Origin: Acanthaster planci
Taxonomy: Eukaryota; Echinodermata; Asteroidea; Valvatida; Acanthasteridae
Assembly: GCF_001949145.1 (NCBI RefSeq)
Contig: NW_019091513.1
Span: forward strand, 187,623-251,622
Direction: 5' to 3'
DNA: 64,000 nt
Position numbers and translations under genes: made by a program
Part shown: positions 1-15,200 of the stretch, one piece after another
Layout of the letters: every line of letters begins with the position of its first letter
Position numbering within the stretch: the first letter of the stretch is position 1
The notes under the pieces: generated by a model
Told to the model about the DNA's origin: nothing
Databases searched by the model: none
What the model saw: only the letters and a program-made list of their open reading frames with translations

Positions 1-259
1 GTTATTCATCACATACTGCACACCGATGGCTTGCTATCAACGTGCATTTTGTTCACCGCTGAACAAAAGTGTCACTCAAGACGTCTTCAGCATTTTGGTC
101 CATTAAAATTATTGGACAACTGCGTACATTAAAAATGTCTAGTTAAACTTTACCAGTTTATCTTTATGATTTGATTGACCAAGGCTGATCCCCCGTCCCC
201 CCAAAACAAACACTATTGGTAATAGTTGGTCTCCTTGATACAGGCAGCCAGCTACTTAC
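1..259. other. CAND1 intron sequence at left edge
   Basis: After the donor of exon 260-353, no further CAND1 exon is recognisable on the minus strand. Confidence 0.6.
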
Positions 260-3200
260 TGAGTGGCTTGATGACTTTGACAATAGTCTGTGTGACCAAC
301 AGAGCTTCTGAGGTGATCTTGTAGAAGGAATCCCCGACTGCTGACACAACGGGCTGTGTACGATCGAAGAAAATCAAACAGGCTTCATGGTTCCTGCTGC
401 CTTACTAGAATGTAGGGCCATTTATATCTATCAATCCTCTCTCCAACCATAAACAAAGTTCTTTAGAAATAAACATATCAGGTTGAACTTACAGATGTAT
501 AACTTTGGTTGATACCACATAATGGCATTATCAACGTCTACGATCCTGTATTTTTCCCTCATTAAACCCCTCATGAAATCTTCCCACCCCTTTCCTGTAA
601 AATGCTGCAGACCACAGCATTTCTCTGACAAGAAAATACTGGATTGTTGATATTATCATTAAACTCCCCTCAATGGTGTTTCTCTCCACAACCTGCCAAG
701 AGCCAAAATATCTCACAGTGGCCTCCCAAAAACCACGTTTACAAAAGAATCAACATTAAAGAATATCAGTAACACACACCTGCTACTCAACCTGACTTAT
801 GTTGGCCTATCCCCTAATCATTATTTTCATGACATACCAGTCCAGCCAGAGAAACTTCCTGCCACCCAAAGACACAGATCCTCCAAATCCCACTCTACCC
901 AAGCCCAATCCCAAGACGTCCAAATGTAGCAAAATATGAAAAAATATAGGAGTAAAGGAGTACCTTTTGAAATCCCAGTAGCAGGGGTTAAATTTTTGGG
1001 GGTGATTAGAAATCCACTAACAGAGAGGTTTGAAAAAATACAGTGACTTTTCAAGGCTTTTAGTAGTTAGCTGGGGATGAATTCTTAGGCAAATGGCTCT
1101 TCTGTGCTAACTCACAAACCCTGATTAATTTAACCTCTAGGAATCAACAATTGGAAGTCAACAATGCTTAAATCCAAAACAATGCCTCAAAATCCCTCCA
1201 ATAATTTGATTATCTACAAACACCATCCCATGAGGAGGCGTGGAGGATGTAAATGTGATGAACTTACGGGCACAATGACGGCCATATGGGGGTGGAAAAC
1301 TTGAGGGTTATGGTTGACCATCAGACAGTTGAGAAATGACAAGGTGTCAATCTTCATATTGGAACTGCTGTTCTTGTCCCTGCATGGTAGGAATAGTTAT
1401 CATTAAGATTGCCTCTGCGGAAGACACTCTTAACCAAATTCTGGAGTTTATCTCCCCGACAGCATCAACGAAAACCAAATCCAGTGTGCAACACTTGTAA
1501 CTTGACATTGCTTGATTGATATTATATGCCAACATCTGTCAAGACATTGAAACCAATCTGTATCCGCCCCGAGTTGAAGTGCACCCCCAAGCGGCATAAA
1601 AAAGACAGATGGTAGTAAGTTTTCCAAGCAGGTTCTTGCGCTACGCGCACTCAGCGTGCTCCGCGTCAAACGCGCCATTGATCCCATTACAAGCGCGCGC
1701 CTATGCGGTGAGTACTAAAAAAAACACGCCCTCTTTCGTTCCACTGCGAGGGGATTGTTCCACTCACTAGACACAAGTTGAATGGAATGAGGTGTCAGTC
1801 CATGAGCAGTCCAGGTAAGTTAGTTCAAATTTCGCATTCAGTTTCAGCACAGTATCTAGGTGGTAAAATTAAAGCTTCAACTGTACATGCTTTGAAACTT
1901 AGACGTAGCCCTGGGACACATCCTTATAGCCTAAAACTACCATTTACAAATATTTCCATCTTCAGCTGGATCTAGAATGTCAACATACAATTATGCCAGG
2001 AGCACAAAAATGTAAGTAAACACTTTTCTGAGTATTACAGCATTTATTCAAGTTGACACTTGAGCCCTATCATCTAGGAACAGTCTCAAGATAGTTGCAT
2101 TTTAGTGAGAACGAGCAGAAACAAAACATGTCTGGCTTATCACGGTCACTGGAATTTACTTAACCTCATTTTAATAAGTAAGATTTCCCTTAAACATTGC
2201 AGTAAATACTTGCAAAGCGCCTATCTCTTCCAACGGCATCTATTAGATTGAAATCTTTTTGTTGACAAAAATTTTGATTTATGTTTTCACTGATTTCCAT
2301 CAAGACTTTTAGCAGCGTCAGTGTCGGAAAGGTAACTATGATTAAGGCACAATGCGTCACAAACACGTGCACGCAGCACCTGTGCTGTGCATGATGTAAG
2401 AAATTTTTGAAGAAACTTGTTAGATGTACCGTCAAAAGGCCATAACATCATTGTTTGTAATGCAACAGTAAGGTTGCTCTTTATTACATCTGCTAGGGGA
2501 ACTCCCAAGCTACAGAGGTCGCTGTCCACGTGGGTCTATATACAGGGGTGTGAGTGGAATATAAAAAAAATAGCTGAAATAGATGAAGTCGCGAGAGCGA
2601 AGCATATACAGGGGGGGGCTCAATTTTAAAATGTAGATGCATTGTGATGCATAATATTATAATAGCCGTCAGAAAGTGAAAAATAATAGAGAAAATTCCG
2701 AAGCAGTTACTTAGAAAACAAGGTTTATTTTTCAGAAAAGTCTCACAGGTTTGTGCACAGAGGCATGAAGTGTTGTCCGTATGTGGAATCTTTCTAAATG
2801 AACTAGTAATAGGTATACTAAAATTGTAACCATTGAGGTTTGTAGAGTGAGATGGCTCTCTTTCCAACTGATATGAGCATGTTTTCAAAATTTCGGTTCT
2901 TGAAATAATGCACATTGCACGCGTAGCCTACATCACATGTCCAGGCTTTTGTATTTCCGGGCATGGATCGTGTTACTTGCCCGTCAAGTCTATGGTGTAC
3001 CCCATTGACGTCCATTTCCACGGATTTGTATTTTGAGGATCGGTCTTATCAAAGGCTGTATCAAAGTCAGAACCTCTTTGGACAATTGTAAGTAAGTGTT
3101 GCACTGATATTTCAGTGAGTTTATGTCCAAAAATTTGTTGAAAGCCCACACAAAACGATGCAAAACTGTGGGACAATGCACAACACAAGAAGAACTTTGC

Positions 3201-6200
3201 GCACCCTGCACCAGCTGTTATGGAGCCCTCTATCAGCAAAAGCGAAAATCTTCTGACCTTACCTCAAGCTGCAAATTTACTATGAATTTAAGCTACCACG
3301 AGTTCTAGTGGAGCTTGTTAGTCACTACTTCTGCTCATGCAGGAACGGCGGTAACGAGTCCCACTAACACATATATGAATATTGATATTTCAGTGGCAGC
3401 CAATCACTGCACAATGATGGGATGGTCCGAGGATGCTGTTACACACAAGGCTTGCTCTGCGCCGAATACATGCCTGCACACAGATATATATATATATATA
3501 CACTGTACACACGTACGGGGCAGACACGTTCATGTACAGAGTACATGTACAGTAGATTCAGTCATATGCATTACGATGCTCCTGTACGGTTCGGTGTGGG
3601 AAAGAGGACGTGCATGGTTTGGCCTGGCTATTGTGTCAATAGAAAATGGGGAAAAACAAAACCAGAAAAATTGGTGCTTACGGAAGGAAGAAAAATGAGG
3701 AAATCTGGCCCGTCGATAGCAAAAACAGCAGAAAATTAAATTCAGCATTTTCAACGAAAAAGCGGAAATCTGCTTAAAAGTGGAGATTGCCCAACCCCAG
3801 TATATATTACACTGTGACAACAAGAGAACTCAATCCTGGGCAGATTCAGGCACAAAAGTGAACGTTAAGCCGGGCGACATGGGTGACACGAGCTTTTTGT
3901 AACGGACATATCCTGAGTAGCTTACCCCAGTGAGAACTGTATGCCAGGTATAACGGCCGGGATGTGTTCTGCCAGTGCACCTGGTGAGACGCTAATCAAC
4001 TCAGTCAGCAGTGAGAAACAGCCTTGACGAGTCTTGATACTCTTCTCCCTCATCTGCTTGTGCAAAGCCCGAACAATGTCTGGCACCTGCAGCCTCAACA
4101 TTGAAATTGGCCTGGTTGGAGGCGTGGGGACAAAAGGAAGAAAACGATGAGTTGGTGAAGTGAACTGGTAACTTTCCGTTGCATCAAACCCATTCAATGT
4201 TAGCTTGATTCCAAAGGATTCAATGAGCTCCATGTATGAATGACACCGTCGCAATACAGTCATGAGGCCGGATGTCTTTTTGCAAACTGTAAGATGTGTG
4301 CTTGGGTACTGGGTGTAATGCGCCCACGGCTCAGGTCATCCAAGTGGTCCAACAATTAGCCTCACGTCACATTGCCTTCATATTGGTAGGTCATGATGAC
4401 AATTTCTGGAAGGCCCTAAATGTAAATTGTCTACCCTGCCATGTTTGAAGCATATTACTTCAATATTGCTACTATATGTAACAATGTCAATTGGGGGAAA
4501 ATTGCTCCGTGACCAATTCATATTTACACGGATGTTTCTTTGAAAATATCTCTGTGCATTTTATGACAATGTTAGCTCCTTGGCTGAAGTAGCTCTGAAA
4601 CTTTTGGAACACTAAACACTTAGCTTTCTCCAACTAGAAACAGCATTAATGAAGTTTCTACATTTTCAAAGGTGCATTCTTAAAGGTACAGTCCATCCTT
4701 TGTCATTTGTGCATTATATTCCTTCGAGGCAACAAACTTCCTCAACATTTAAAAGAGGGGTGTCTCAGAACCACCCTGATAAAGTTGCAGACTTACTGAA
4801 TACTGTATATTTCAAGAAAAATGATATTCTAGGATTTCAATTACAGATCAAAAGTTGCTGAGTCGTGTTTTGAATTGCACCTGAATTATGCACCTGGGAC
4901 CTATTCTCATGTTCAGCTCAATGCAGCTATGCGATGTCACACACTGAATCAACGAATGATAATAACCGCATGCATGCATGTTGCATCAACACATTTCTGA
5001 TTGCAATTTTCCAAAAACACATCTTCAGACGCACTGTTGGAAATGGCCTTCTTTTATTGCTTTTTTTTTTCCAAATTAGCAGTTTACCAGAGGGAACGCA
5101 TGTAACTTCACAAATATGCTTTTCAACAATTTCGTCCTCTGCTTTTTGGATAACTGCAAATGATGGACTGTACCTTTAAAAATCACAATGAAATACCGTC
5201 CCCCACTCCACACAGTTAAGTGGTAGTAGTGGAATACCAAAATTTCTTTATTGTTGTATTTGCATGTTAATTTTAAACCACAATTTTTGTTGATGCGAAT
5301 TTTTGTCTTTTTTCGTCCTCCATATTGATGACAGAACGTCAGATAGGTTTCATATTTCTATACAGATAGAGGGTGCATCACCTTGTCATCAAATTAAAAA
5401 CAGAAACATAATTATCACAAATGTAAATAAGATCAATTTTTTTCAAACTGAGATGTTGATTTAAAGTCTTGAGAATGGAATATTAACAAGCTGATAGTCA
5501 AGAGAGAGAAAACAAAGAAGTATTGAAATCACTGACCCCTCCTCATGTTCCATGGAGTCTGGATCATAAAATCCAGTCACTATTGGTTTGGTCTGCTTGA
5601 GAAGGGTTATGAAGGCATGAAAGATGTCGGACTTGACATTTTCCTCACGCTCTGTGAAAACGAAAAAATATCAACATGGAAAAGAGAAGCGACCACTGCA
5701 ATGCACACACTGTTGACTGTCGGAATGCATAAATGCATATGGCATTTTGCACAGTTGAAATACACCTGCAAATCTCCGTTCTTATCCTTCAAGGAATAAA
5801 AATTCTTCAACCTAAAAGGCTGATTATCATCTGATCAGTGAAGACGGTTACATTGCAACAACATTTGGAAATGAAAATGGCCATACAAGAAAATAATTCA
5901 GCAAGGAATGGAGGTTTGAATATTTGAACCTCACAATACATTTTCCTTTAAACTGCAAAGGTCAACCAAATTTTGTCCAATGTTTTAAAACTAAAATTCT
6001 TGATTCAGACAATAAGTAAATTCTGAAAACAATTTAAGAAGTTCTCTATTCCGCATTAAAGTACATGTGACAAGGGTAAAGACAGCAAACTGTTTCATTT
6101 TTATGACTGTCATATAAAAAGAAACTTATAACAAACTACAGTAATATTTATAACTCTGTGTACTGAAAAAATGTCTCTTTTGGAGTAATTTATAAAACAT

Positions 6201-9200
6201 ACAACTATTAGCATAAAAAATTATTGACGATCATAATCTGTGAGAGCAGCATACGACTGCCACTTGACTTCACAAAGGTTATACCTTTAAATCTTGAAAT
6301 AAGAGCTGGAGAGACCGCCCGATAGAACTCATTGAGCATTTCATGTCTGGAGCCGACGATTGCCTCTAAGCATTTAGCTGCAGAGCGGCGTACCTTCCAA
6401 CTCATATCATCATCATCACTGTACTCATCATCCGACTCTCTGCAAAGACAAATACACTGATGATTCATGTGAAGTGCGACATGCAACACATTGAGCACAA
6501 CGAGTAAAAGACCTACACATTATGTCACCCAACCTGACAAACTGAGTCACAACTGGCCAGAACCCGGTTTGGGTCGCAGACATGTCAAGGAATCTTGCAC
6601 AATGTAAAGCAATGGAAAGCCTCAACATTTTTCGCCCAAATAATGCCCATTTCTCCAAGAGGCCAATCAAAACAAGAGCTCGTTTTGATCTTTCTGAAGA
6701 AAATCTGGCACTGAGACTGGTATTGTGAGATTGGCTGCAACAAACAATCCCCTATTTTTCACTTGGTGTGCCACTTCACCTGAATTTTTAATCGCATAAA
6801 CTTTCAAGGTAGACGATTGGCTTTGCAAACGAAGGTCTCTGGATACCAACACCTGTCCAGAGAAGAACCCTTCCTGATCCTACAACAAAGCATGACATAT
6901 AAATGCTTCTCAACAAGCGAATTAAAAAAGTCACTTTGACCAAAAACGCTGCGCTGTGGTAAAATCATACAGTAGCCAGCAGGTGTTGCTGCTGGTAATT
7001 CGTGGTCTGCACTGCGACCATACGGCAGCGACCAGTATCGCTGCTTCAGTGTGCAGCTTGCTACACAGTCTCACCCCTCTTCCTCCTCTTCGGCATCTGC
7101 ATCCATGGCGTCTTCATCCTCGTCACTCTCATAGTTGTAATTGGGATCATAGCAGATGTACTGCAGGCACAACTCAATGATCTGAAAGAGCAGAGAAATA
7201 CTCTGACGGCTGTGCTTAACAAATGTGTCAGCATGAAATGGAGTTAAATTCAGGGGGATGGGGTACATCGGCAAAGAAAAACAAACCAGGTATGTTGCCG
7301 ACTGCTATGCCTCCACTGAACTGATGCCATGATTACGACGAACAAATCACGTGGACTTTCATGAAAATTTCAATAAAATCATCCTTCACACTAAAGACAA
7401 GACAATTTACTATTCATAGAAAGAGCCTTCTTCGCGGGCTTTACTTCACCTAGTCACAGAGCATGAGGCAATGTTGTGGGCGTATGACTGTGGGACAAAC
7501 TATGATCAGTGGTGGTGAGAGGTACGAAAAACAACGACTTAGATGACGCTCAGGCCAAATGAGTATCTTGAGTCAACTCAACAGCTTACAATCTCTAAGC
7601 AACGCCTGAAGCATACGTACCGTTGAGACATGTTGGGAGACTTCTTTTGGACAACGTCTGACAAAGGATTCAAAGGCCTGTTGAGGGAATGTACAAGGGG
7701 TTTTTACCACAAATATGCTGAACAGCCCTACGCACAGTTACAGCATATATGCTAAATCAGTCCATTGATTAAGTTAGCAAAGACTTTTATATTGGTTGTA
7801 CACTTTGTGGGGTTCAAATTAAAGGAATAGACTTGGCAAGGACCCAAGTTTAAGTCAGCAGCCATGTAGACCAGGATAGTCAAGCAGTATTTTTTTTAAT
7901 TCTTGCCTGTAACAAAAAGATCTTTCATATTAACAAACCACTTGTGTGAACCCTTTTGAGAAGAATTTTTGACAAGTCTCTGGGTTTGACTTTTTGGAGA
8001 CATCTTTCTGGATCTTTATGCAATTAATATGGTAATTTGTGGCGATATTTGATGTACTTTCTAGGTTTAATTCTCACTGCTGTACTGGTATTTCAATGCT
8101 CATTTTAAGTTAAACCACAGATTTAGTTTGTTTACAATGATCCCATAAAATGTCTTTAAATGGTTTCAGTTTGTTTCATATTTGTAAGGTGTTTTTGTTC
8201 CTCAAATGTATCATATACCTGGATGCAGTATTCACGTAGTTCATCATCGTCATCAACCCTGCAGAATTTCACAACCAGTGGCATTATCTTCTCCAAATGT
8301 TCTCCTACTCGGTGACCCGCATGGCGACTGTAACCAAGGAGATGCCACAGTAAGACAAATGAAGGAATACACCACACTCCCACGGGGGAGATATGTGAAC
8401 TTGATTTAGACATAGCAAGTAACATTATTCAAGTTTTCACAATGAATGCAGTTCACTTCAGCTTGTATACATACCTGATAGCACCAATACACTGAATGTA
8501 TGTCCTGGTAGTGGATGGATTCTGGTTTTCTCTGAGCTCGTTCATAAGGAACTCCATCAGATCGGCGAACAGCTTATTGCTGCTGCTCATGACCAAATGG
8601 CCTATGAGCCAAAATCAAAGACAAAAATGCTTTCAAAAAGAAGGCCAGAATTTTACCCTAACCCTTACAGTACAGTGTAAATCTCAGAGATTTGCTTGAT
8701 TTCATCTGGTTAAGGATAAAAGGCCCCCTGCAAAACTTTCGCGTTCCAGTGAACCTTTGAATGCGCGAAGGTAACCAATTTAACTCCATTTCCAGTACTC
8801 TTATATTTTATACTGCGTTTGGGGACCTTTCCGATTTTTATGTTGAAACTTACATGTGTTTCCATATTCATGAGCAAAATCTATCATTTAGATAAGACTT
8901 GAAGCTATGCATGGTGGAAGTACTAAATTACGTTAGGCTTGCGGTTGCACCATGTATAAGAAAATATCTCTTTTATGAGTGTGTGGTTCTGAGAAGAACT
9001 AGATATCCCCCACACTCTGAAAAGAGATATTTTCTTGTACATGGTGCCACCGCAAGCCTACCAAACTTATCTATAATTTTGAAGGAAGATTTGATATATT
9101 TTTCCATAGCTGTGGTCATTTATGATTTGGGTTTTTTTTATTCCTGTGGAAAGTGACCAAAAGCAAAATTCAAATATATAAAAACCAATCAAAAACAAAC

Positions 9201-12200
9201 TCCTAAAAGATTTAACACCTACAGGATGCTTTAATAAATGTATTTTATGAAGCTGAGAGATAAAGTTATTTGGAATACTACACACTGTTGTACATGAACA
9301 TACACACCTAGCGCTAGGATAGCTCTCTTACGTACAGCCATCCTAGGACTGTTCAGCTGAGGCAGGAGAGCACTCTGTATTGCAGAGTGGAAGCTCATCA
9401 ACAATCCTGAAAGGCAAGGGAAGTATCGCTGCAAATTCATTCCATGTATTTCACCGATCTGAAAATGCAAATGGTTGTTAAACCTCCTGGGTTCAGGTAA
9501 GCGACATCTCTGTCCATGTAGATGCACGTGTATTAATGCAGAAATAAACTTTGCTGTATCGAAGCAGTGTTTTGGGCACTACTCCGCCAAGTGGCTGATG
9601 TCAAGTATCTTGATTGCCATCTTTTGTGTATTTCAGGCGGAACTTATCCAAGGCCCTTAACCGCTTGACGTCCGATGACGTGTAAACACACACAGTTTTC
9701 CTTATTTGTTCCACAGAGGACGTGCGCACTCGTTTCAGACTTTTTTGTTCATTTCCGCGGTTGATGTATTAATGCGTTGTGCTTGGTTGTGTCATAAATA
9801 AATTGCAATTTCGAAGAATTTGCAGGGAAAAAACCCAGCCCCGGCAGCTTTTTCGGGTGAGAAAATCCAGCGTAAACTGGCCACGGCATTCCTTTCAGAT
9901 TTTTCAAGAGTCTTACCAAAAATAAATGAAATGTACACACAAACATGCATGCGTATTGCAAAGATCCTTCTCATCTCTGTGGGTGCTACACTGTCAACAA
10001 ACTTTGCCAGTACGCTGTTTCTTTCTTGGGTTTTTGTTTATCAGGCAAACCAGTCTTTATGAGATAAGACTAGTGCATCAGATCACTTGTGATAAACTGC
10101 CTTGCGTTGAAAACTAACCACTTGATGTTATATAGGCCCCACATCATAGCATAATGGAAAATTTCAATAGTGTGTCTGACAAGAAAGCTCACAGTAATCA
10201 AACATTAAATGAACCTATTCAGTTGATGCAGCATTAACCCCTTCGCTACGGAAGACTGCTACTACCCACCTTTGTGTGAGGATTAGTGCATACCACACAT
10301 AGAGTCTATTCACCATGCAGCTGCTGGTTCAATGGGGCCTGCTGCTGGACAAAGCCCTCCATTCAGGGCATACCACAGCCCAGCAGTCACAGTCAAAATA
10401 ATCCCACCATGAAGGGGTTAAGATGTTACGTTTATCGTTTCAACGTACTGACATGATCGAACAAAACATTTACCGACTGCCGTGATGTGAAACCTTTTAC
10501 TCTCGAGTCTAAAAACAGCGTCCAACATCATAGTAATCAACAACTATTAGGAGTACACTGAGCGTGCTCACAAGGTATGTACCATAACAGTGTACATCTA
10601 AGTAACACTCTGTGTTGATGGCTTGAATGTGATAATGCCTATTCATTCTGTTTATTTATTATCACAGTAATCCAAGGAAAAGTAAAGCACCTACCTCCGA
10701 ATCGGATGAGAAGATCTCCTAGTATATCCAAAGCCTCTAATTTGACAGACACATCTTCTTGCTGAGCCATAAAAAAGAAACATGATGTGACTTAACAATT
10801 ACATTCCAATAGTGTAAATACTTGTCAACTTCAAAGAATTATTTACACAGGGGAAAGGAGCCCTGTTGACCAATGGAGATTGGGTATCTGCAGCAGTGGC
10901 TGTGACATTGTTGTAATGCGTTCACTCGCTCAGCTCCATGCCATCAAGGTAACAATAACATACTAAACATGTACATTAAACGTGCACAGACATACATGTA
11001 GAGTGTACACTGCCCTGCAAAGTAGGTCTGGAAACACCACATGGGCCAGAGATTGAACAGATGCCCTCTGAGCTATGTCAAGAGTACTTTACTGCCAGAG
11101 CTCAGTATGAATAAACCCAATGCCATTGTCATGGCTGCTGCACACAAGACAGGGAACCATCATATTCGGCACAGCCATGAATTCCTAGATGTACACCAGG
11201 CACTGGTGAATGTCTGTATGCTGAGAAATCAAGCTTTTTTTAGTGGGAGTTGTTAGTTAAGTTTTCAAGGATGGGAATTTTCAACACAGGAAAGTGTGAA
11301 CTTTATGTGTGCCAAAATAACACCATCAAAGACCATCTGGCTCCTCTTGAGTGAAACACTCAGTTCCTGCGACACATTCTATTTAAACCAGGGAACAAAC
11401 GCAGGAAAGAAGAACTTGCCGTAGAATTCTAAAGTCAGACAACATCCACAACAGACACTCCTAACGCGCTATAAACTATGTCACACAAAATGGGAGTGAG
11501 ACGCTTACGAAGTTTATCTGGAGAAATCCTTAAAGACAACCGGACCCCCCTCTCTTGTTCTCATTCAGAGCGGATATTGGAAGAACTGGGGCCCAACAAC
11601 ACAAAGATTGAAGAAACCTACGATATTACGGGTAATATTTGGATACTTACCTTGGCTATTGCATTGGTCAACCGTCCTGTAATGCTCTTACAGATATTGG
11701 CGGCCAGCGGGCTGGACGCGGGAGGCAGTTCGTTAATCACCGTCTTCAGACCTGACACAATCAAAGAACAGAAATATGACAAGAAACCATTACATTCTCT
11801 CCCATTGTGTCGTATTGTGAGTGGTATCCCCTCCTTGAGCCGAAGTGCGCCCTCACCGGCAAAGAAGAGACAGGCCGGTGGGAAGTTTTTCGAGCCAGTT
11901 CACGCTGGTGCCAGTGCCAACGAGGAGACCGTACATTCAGGCACGAACCTGCATGCAGACGCAGTGAGTTTCCACTTAAGGACATCCCTGCTACTTCAAA
12001 ATACGCCCTCTTTTGTTCCCATTTGGAGTGGATATTGGCAGAATGGGGCACAACAACGAAAAACGCAGTGCAACAGTCCAGAAACAACATGCCATAGTCG
12101 GAAAAAATACAAACCAACTTTGCTAATTTCAAACCATCTTGTGTGAGGCCCGCACAATGTGGATTCATCAGATACCAAGAAAAATGGGGAAAAAAAACCA

Positions 12201-15200
12201 AATACTTCTTAATGTCATAATCTCCTGAAATGTTTCCAGAATGCAGCAGACATACCAATGCTGGATATATCCCGCAGCTGCTCCTTCTCTGAAAGCATGT
12301 TGTTACACAGATTATCCACGATGGTTTCAACTTGATACTCCTTCACCTTGGAAACCAGTGGACCGAGACTGCAACAAACAGACAAAAAAGTGTCCTCTTG
12401 CATTGCATACATGTATATGTGCATCATGCGTATCCTGTTATTACATTCATTACAAGCACAGGTGGTGTGTTATACCACACAAAGGAATGAAAAGAACCCA
12501 CTCTTCTCCAGTGAACAAAATGCTGATGCAACGGATCACTGGTAAAAAGGTTTCGCCAACAATGGGCTACTTTTGAGACACTTGGTGGCAGCAAACACGC
12601 TGGTCCCACCTAACCAGTCTGTTATTGTTTTATGTCATTTTCAGCAGGTGGGCATTTAGCTCAAGCACGACGCAGGCGAGTGTGCATGGGTCATGTGAGG
12701 CCGTGACGCAAAAATGCATGTGTACTATGAGCGTTTTCAAAACGAGTGGATTCGGCTTAGACTTTGGTTTCGCTGGTTCCAGCCATTTTCAAACAGCGTT
12801 CAAAACCACATGTTCAAGCTCTGACCGAAACCAGCAAAAAGTTTAGTCTAAGCCGAATCCACTTGTTTAGAAAACGCTTTATGTATGCTGCCATCATGCA
12901 TCACGAAGTCTCCCACTAGACTGCACGTTATCCTCTACCGCTGTGTATGACCAATGTTCTACATGTACATTCAACAGTGACTGAAGAACACATGTGCAGC
13001 TACAGGCAGAGAGAGACTGGTCCCATCCCACTGAAGAATTATAGGAAATCACAGCTAGTCCTAATGCGATGCTTCTATTGGCCCTTGTGTGTAACATATT
13101 TCTGCTGACAAATATATTCTTCTCATGTGTCTGCTGATGACGTGATTGGCATCACATGGGCAGATGCACTCTGAAATCCAGGGGATGTTAAGTCCATGGT
13201 TAGTGCAAGATTATTCATGGCGTTATAAATGTTTTTCCTGTCAAATGTGTCTGATCATGTCCTATGGCAAGTTTTGGCAATTAAATTAAATCACCCCAAC
13301 CCTCCTCAATCCTTTAAAATCCTTTGGGTGGTTTTGAAGGATTTTGGAAGATTGAAGGTGAATGGCAAAGTGCATGGCTGATTGTGAAGGATGCCATAAG
13401 TGAAGGTCGTGGGTTAGACCTTGTGTTGTTCTTGCTCAGTCATGCACGAATTCAGCCCGATATTTCTTCTCAATCAACCACACTGCTCAAGAATGCCATT
13501 CACACTGCTAAACATAATGACGAGAATTGCCGGAAGATTTTGAAGGATTGAGGCAGTGGGCACACCTCCAAATAACATTTTCAGGAGGTTTTTGGAGGAT
13601 AGAGGCTGAATGCAATTTTTTTTCATGTCGAAAATCAGAGGATTTTGGAGGACCGAGAATGTTTCCCAGTAAAAAGGCTTAGAGGAAAGGGTTGATATCA
13701 CCAGCAATGCTGTGGCTCATTTACCAGAATGCATGACCAATATCCGCTGAACTTATGTTCACTTGCTAGGAGGAAAATACAGAATATCTGATCAGCACAG
13801 TAACTTGCTTAACTGCACACCGCACTACGGGAACAGTTACATCCTAATTTCTTAATACAAAACATGGAGGAATTCCTCCCCATTTCAATGTCCACTACTG
13901 GTCCCCATATGTACATTCACAGTGTGAAGGACAAGGTAGGAAATGGGAGCTCGTTTAGCACAGAGAGAAAAGAAATATCACATGGCAAGGCAAGGCAATT
14001 TGATCAACACGACATGGAAAATTACCATTTGACTGCAAGATTTTGCACCTCCCCGTTTTTATCTTCAAGCAATTTCAACAGCATTCTGACAACCTGTGGA
14101 ATGTACATGCACAAACATATCATGATTAGTTGCATGACATTAATTCTGTTTATTTATATTTTTGGCAAATCAACAGGCAATGTAGGTCACCTGTTGTTTC
14201 ACTTTTCATTGTTTGTTTCTCATTGTCTTTTCAGAATAATTTGTTGTTTGTTGTCAGTCTAGTTTCTTGTCTTAATAAGCCAGTTCTATATTTAGACTTT
14301 GTCTTCTGAATATGCCTCCCTTATTGTCCCTTTTCTTCTCATTTGTGTCTGAATCATTACTCTTGTATTTTGTCAAAAATCATTTGTTTATTGACTTGTA
14401 TAATTCAACAAAATACTTTGCAATATGGAAATAAATACTGAGGTATTCCAAATTAAATGACATTCATTCCCCTCGGAATTGAAGGTAGGTCCAAAAATCG
14501 TCATTACTTTCTTGAAAAAGTTACAGGGCCTGACATTTCAATCCTAGAAGAATCTGTCTCTCTTTTGCCTTGGAGAAAGATTCTGCTACACATAAGGTCA
14601 AAACACAAGGCCTTCACAACTCTTTTGATATGCATATGTTTCAGGCCACTGTGGCCTGAAGGCACTTTGCAGCAGTCTTGGTATTTTATTCTGCCTTTCC
14701 AATCAATCTTTTTTTCATTCAGTTTAAATTAATTGAAAGATCACTTTGGGGGTTGGTATATGTTGTTTAACCCTCCTTTGGTTTTACANNNNNNNNNNNN
14801 NNNNNNNNNNNNNNNNNNNNNNNNNNNNNNNNNNNNNNNNNNNNNNNNNNNNNNNNNNNNNNNNNNNNNNNNNNNNNNNNNNNNNNNNNNNNNNNNNNNN
14901 NNNNNNNNNNNNNNNNNNNNNNGTGCAGTGCACAACACAACACAGCTGTGCTTCTTTGAGGTGTTTACCAAATGACCCAAAGAGTGTTTTCAGCATAGGA
15001 GGGTTAATAATATACAATCATAGAGAAGTGAGTGGTCCGTTTCAACATCCTCAAAAGGAACGTATATATTCCACATAGTATCTTTACTCAGCAGAGCTCT
15101 TCAAAAAAGCAAAAAAAAAAGAAGAAAGATAAGGAACAATGTTGTTTAGAAACTGCATGCTGAGATGCTATTAACACGTACATGCATGCACAATATATAC

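Noticed and set aside
11478-12146. Long plus-strand open frame of 222 codons
   Set aside because: It overlaps CAND1 exon 5 on the opposite strand and a dispersed repeat. The translation resembles nothing and its composition is repeat-like.
14733-15078. Open frames spanning the N run
   Set aside because: They exist only because N codons contain no stops.
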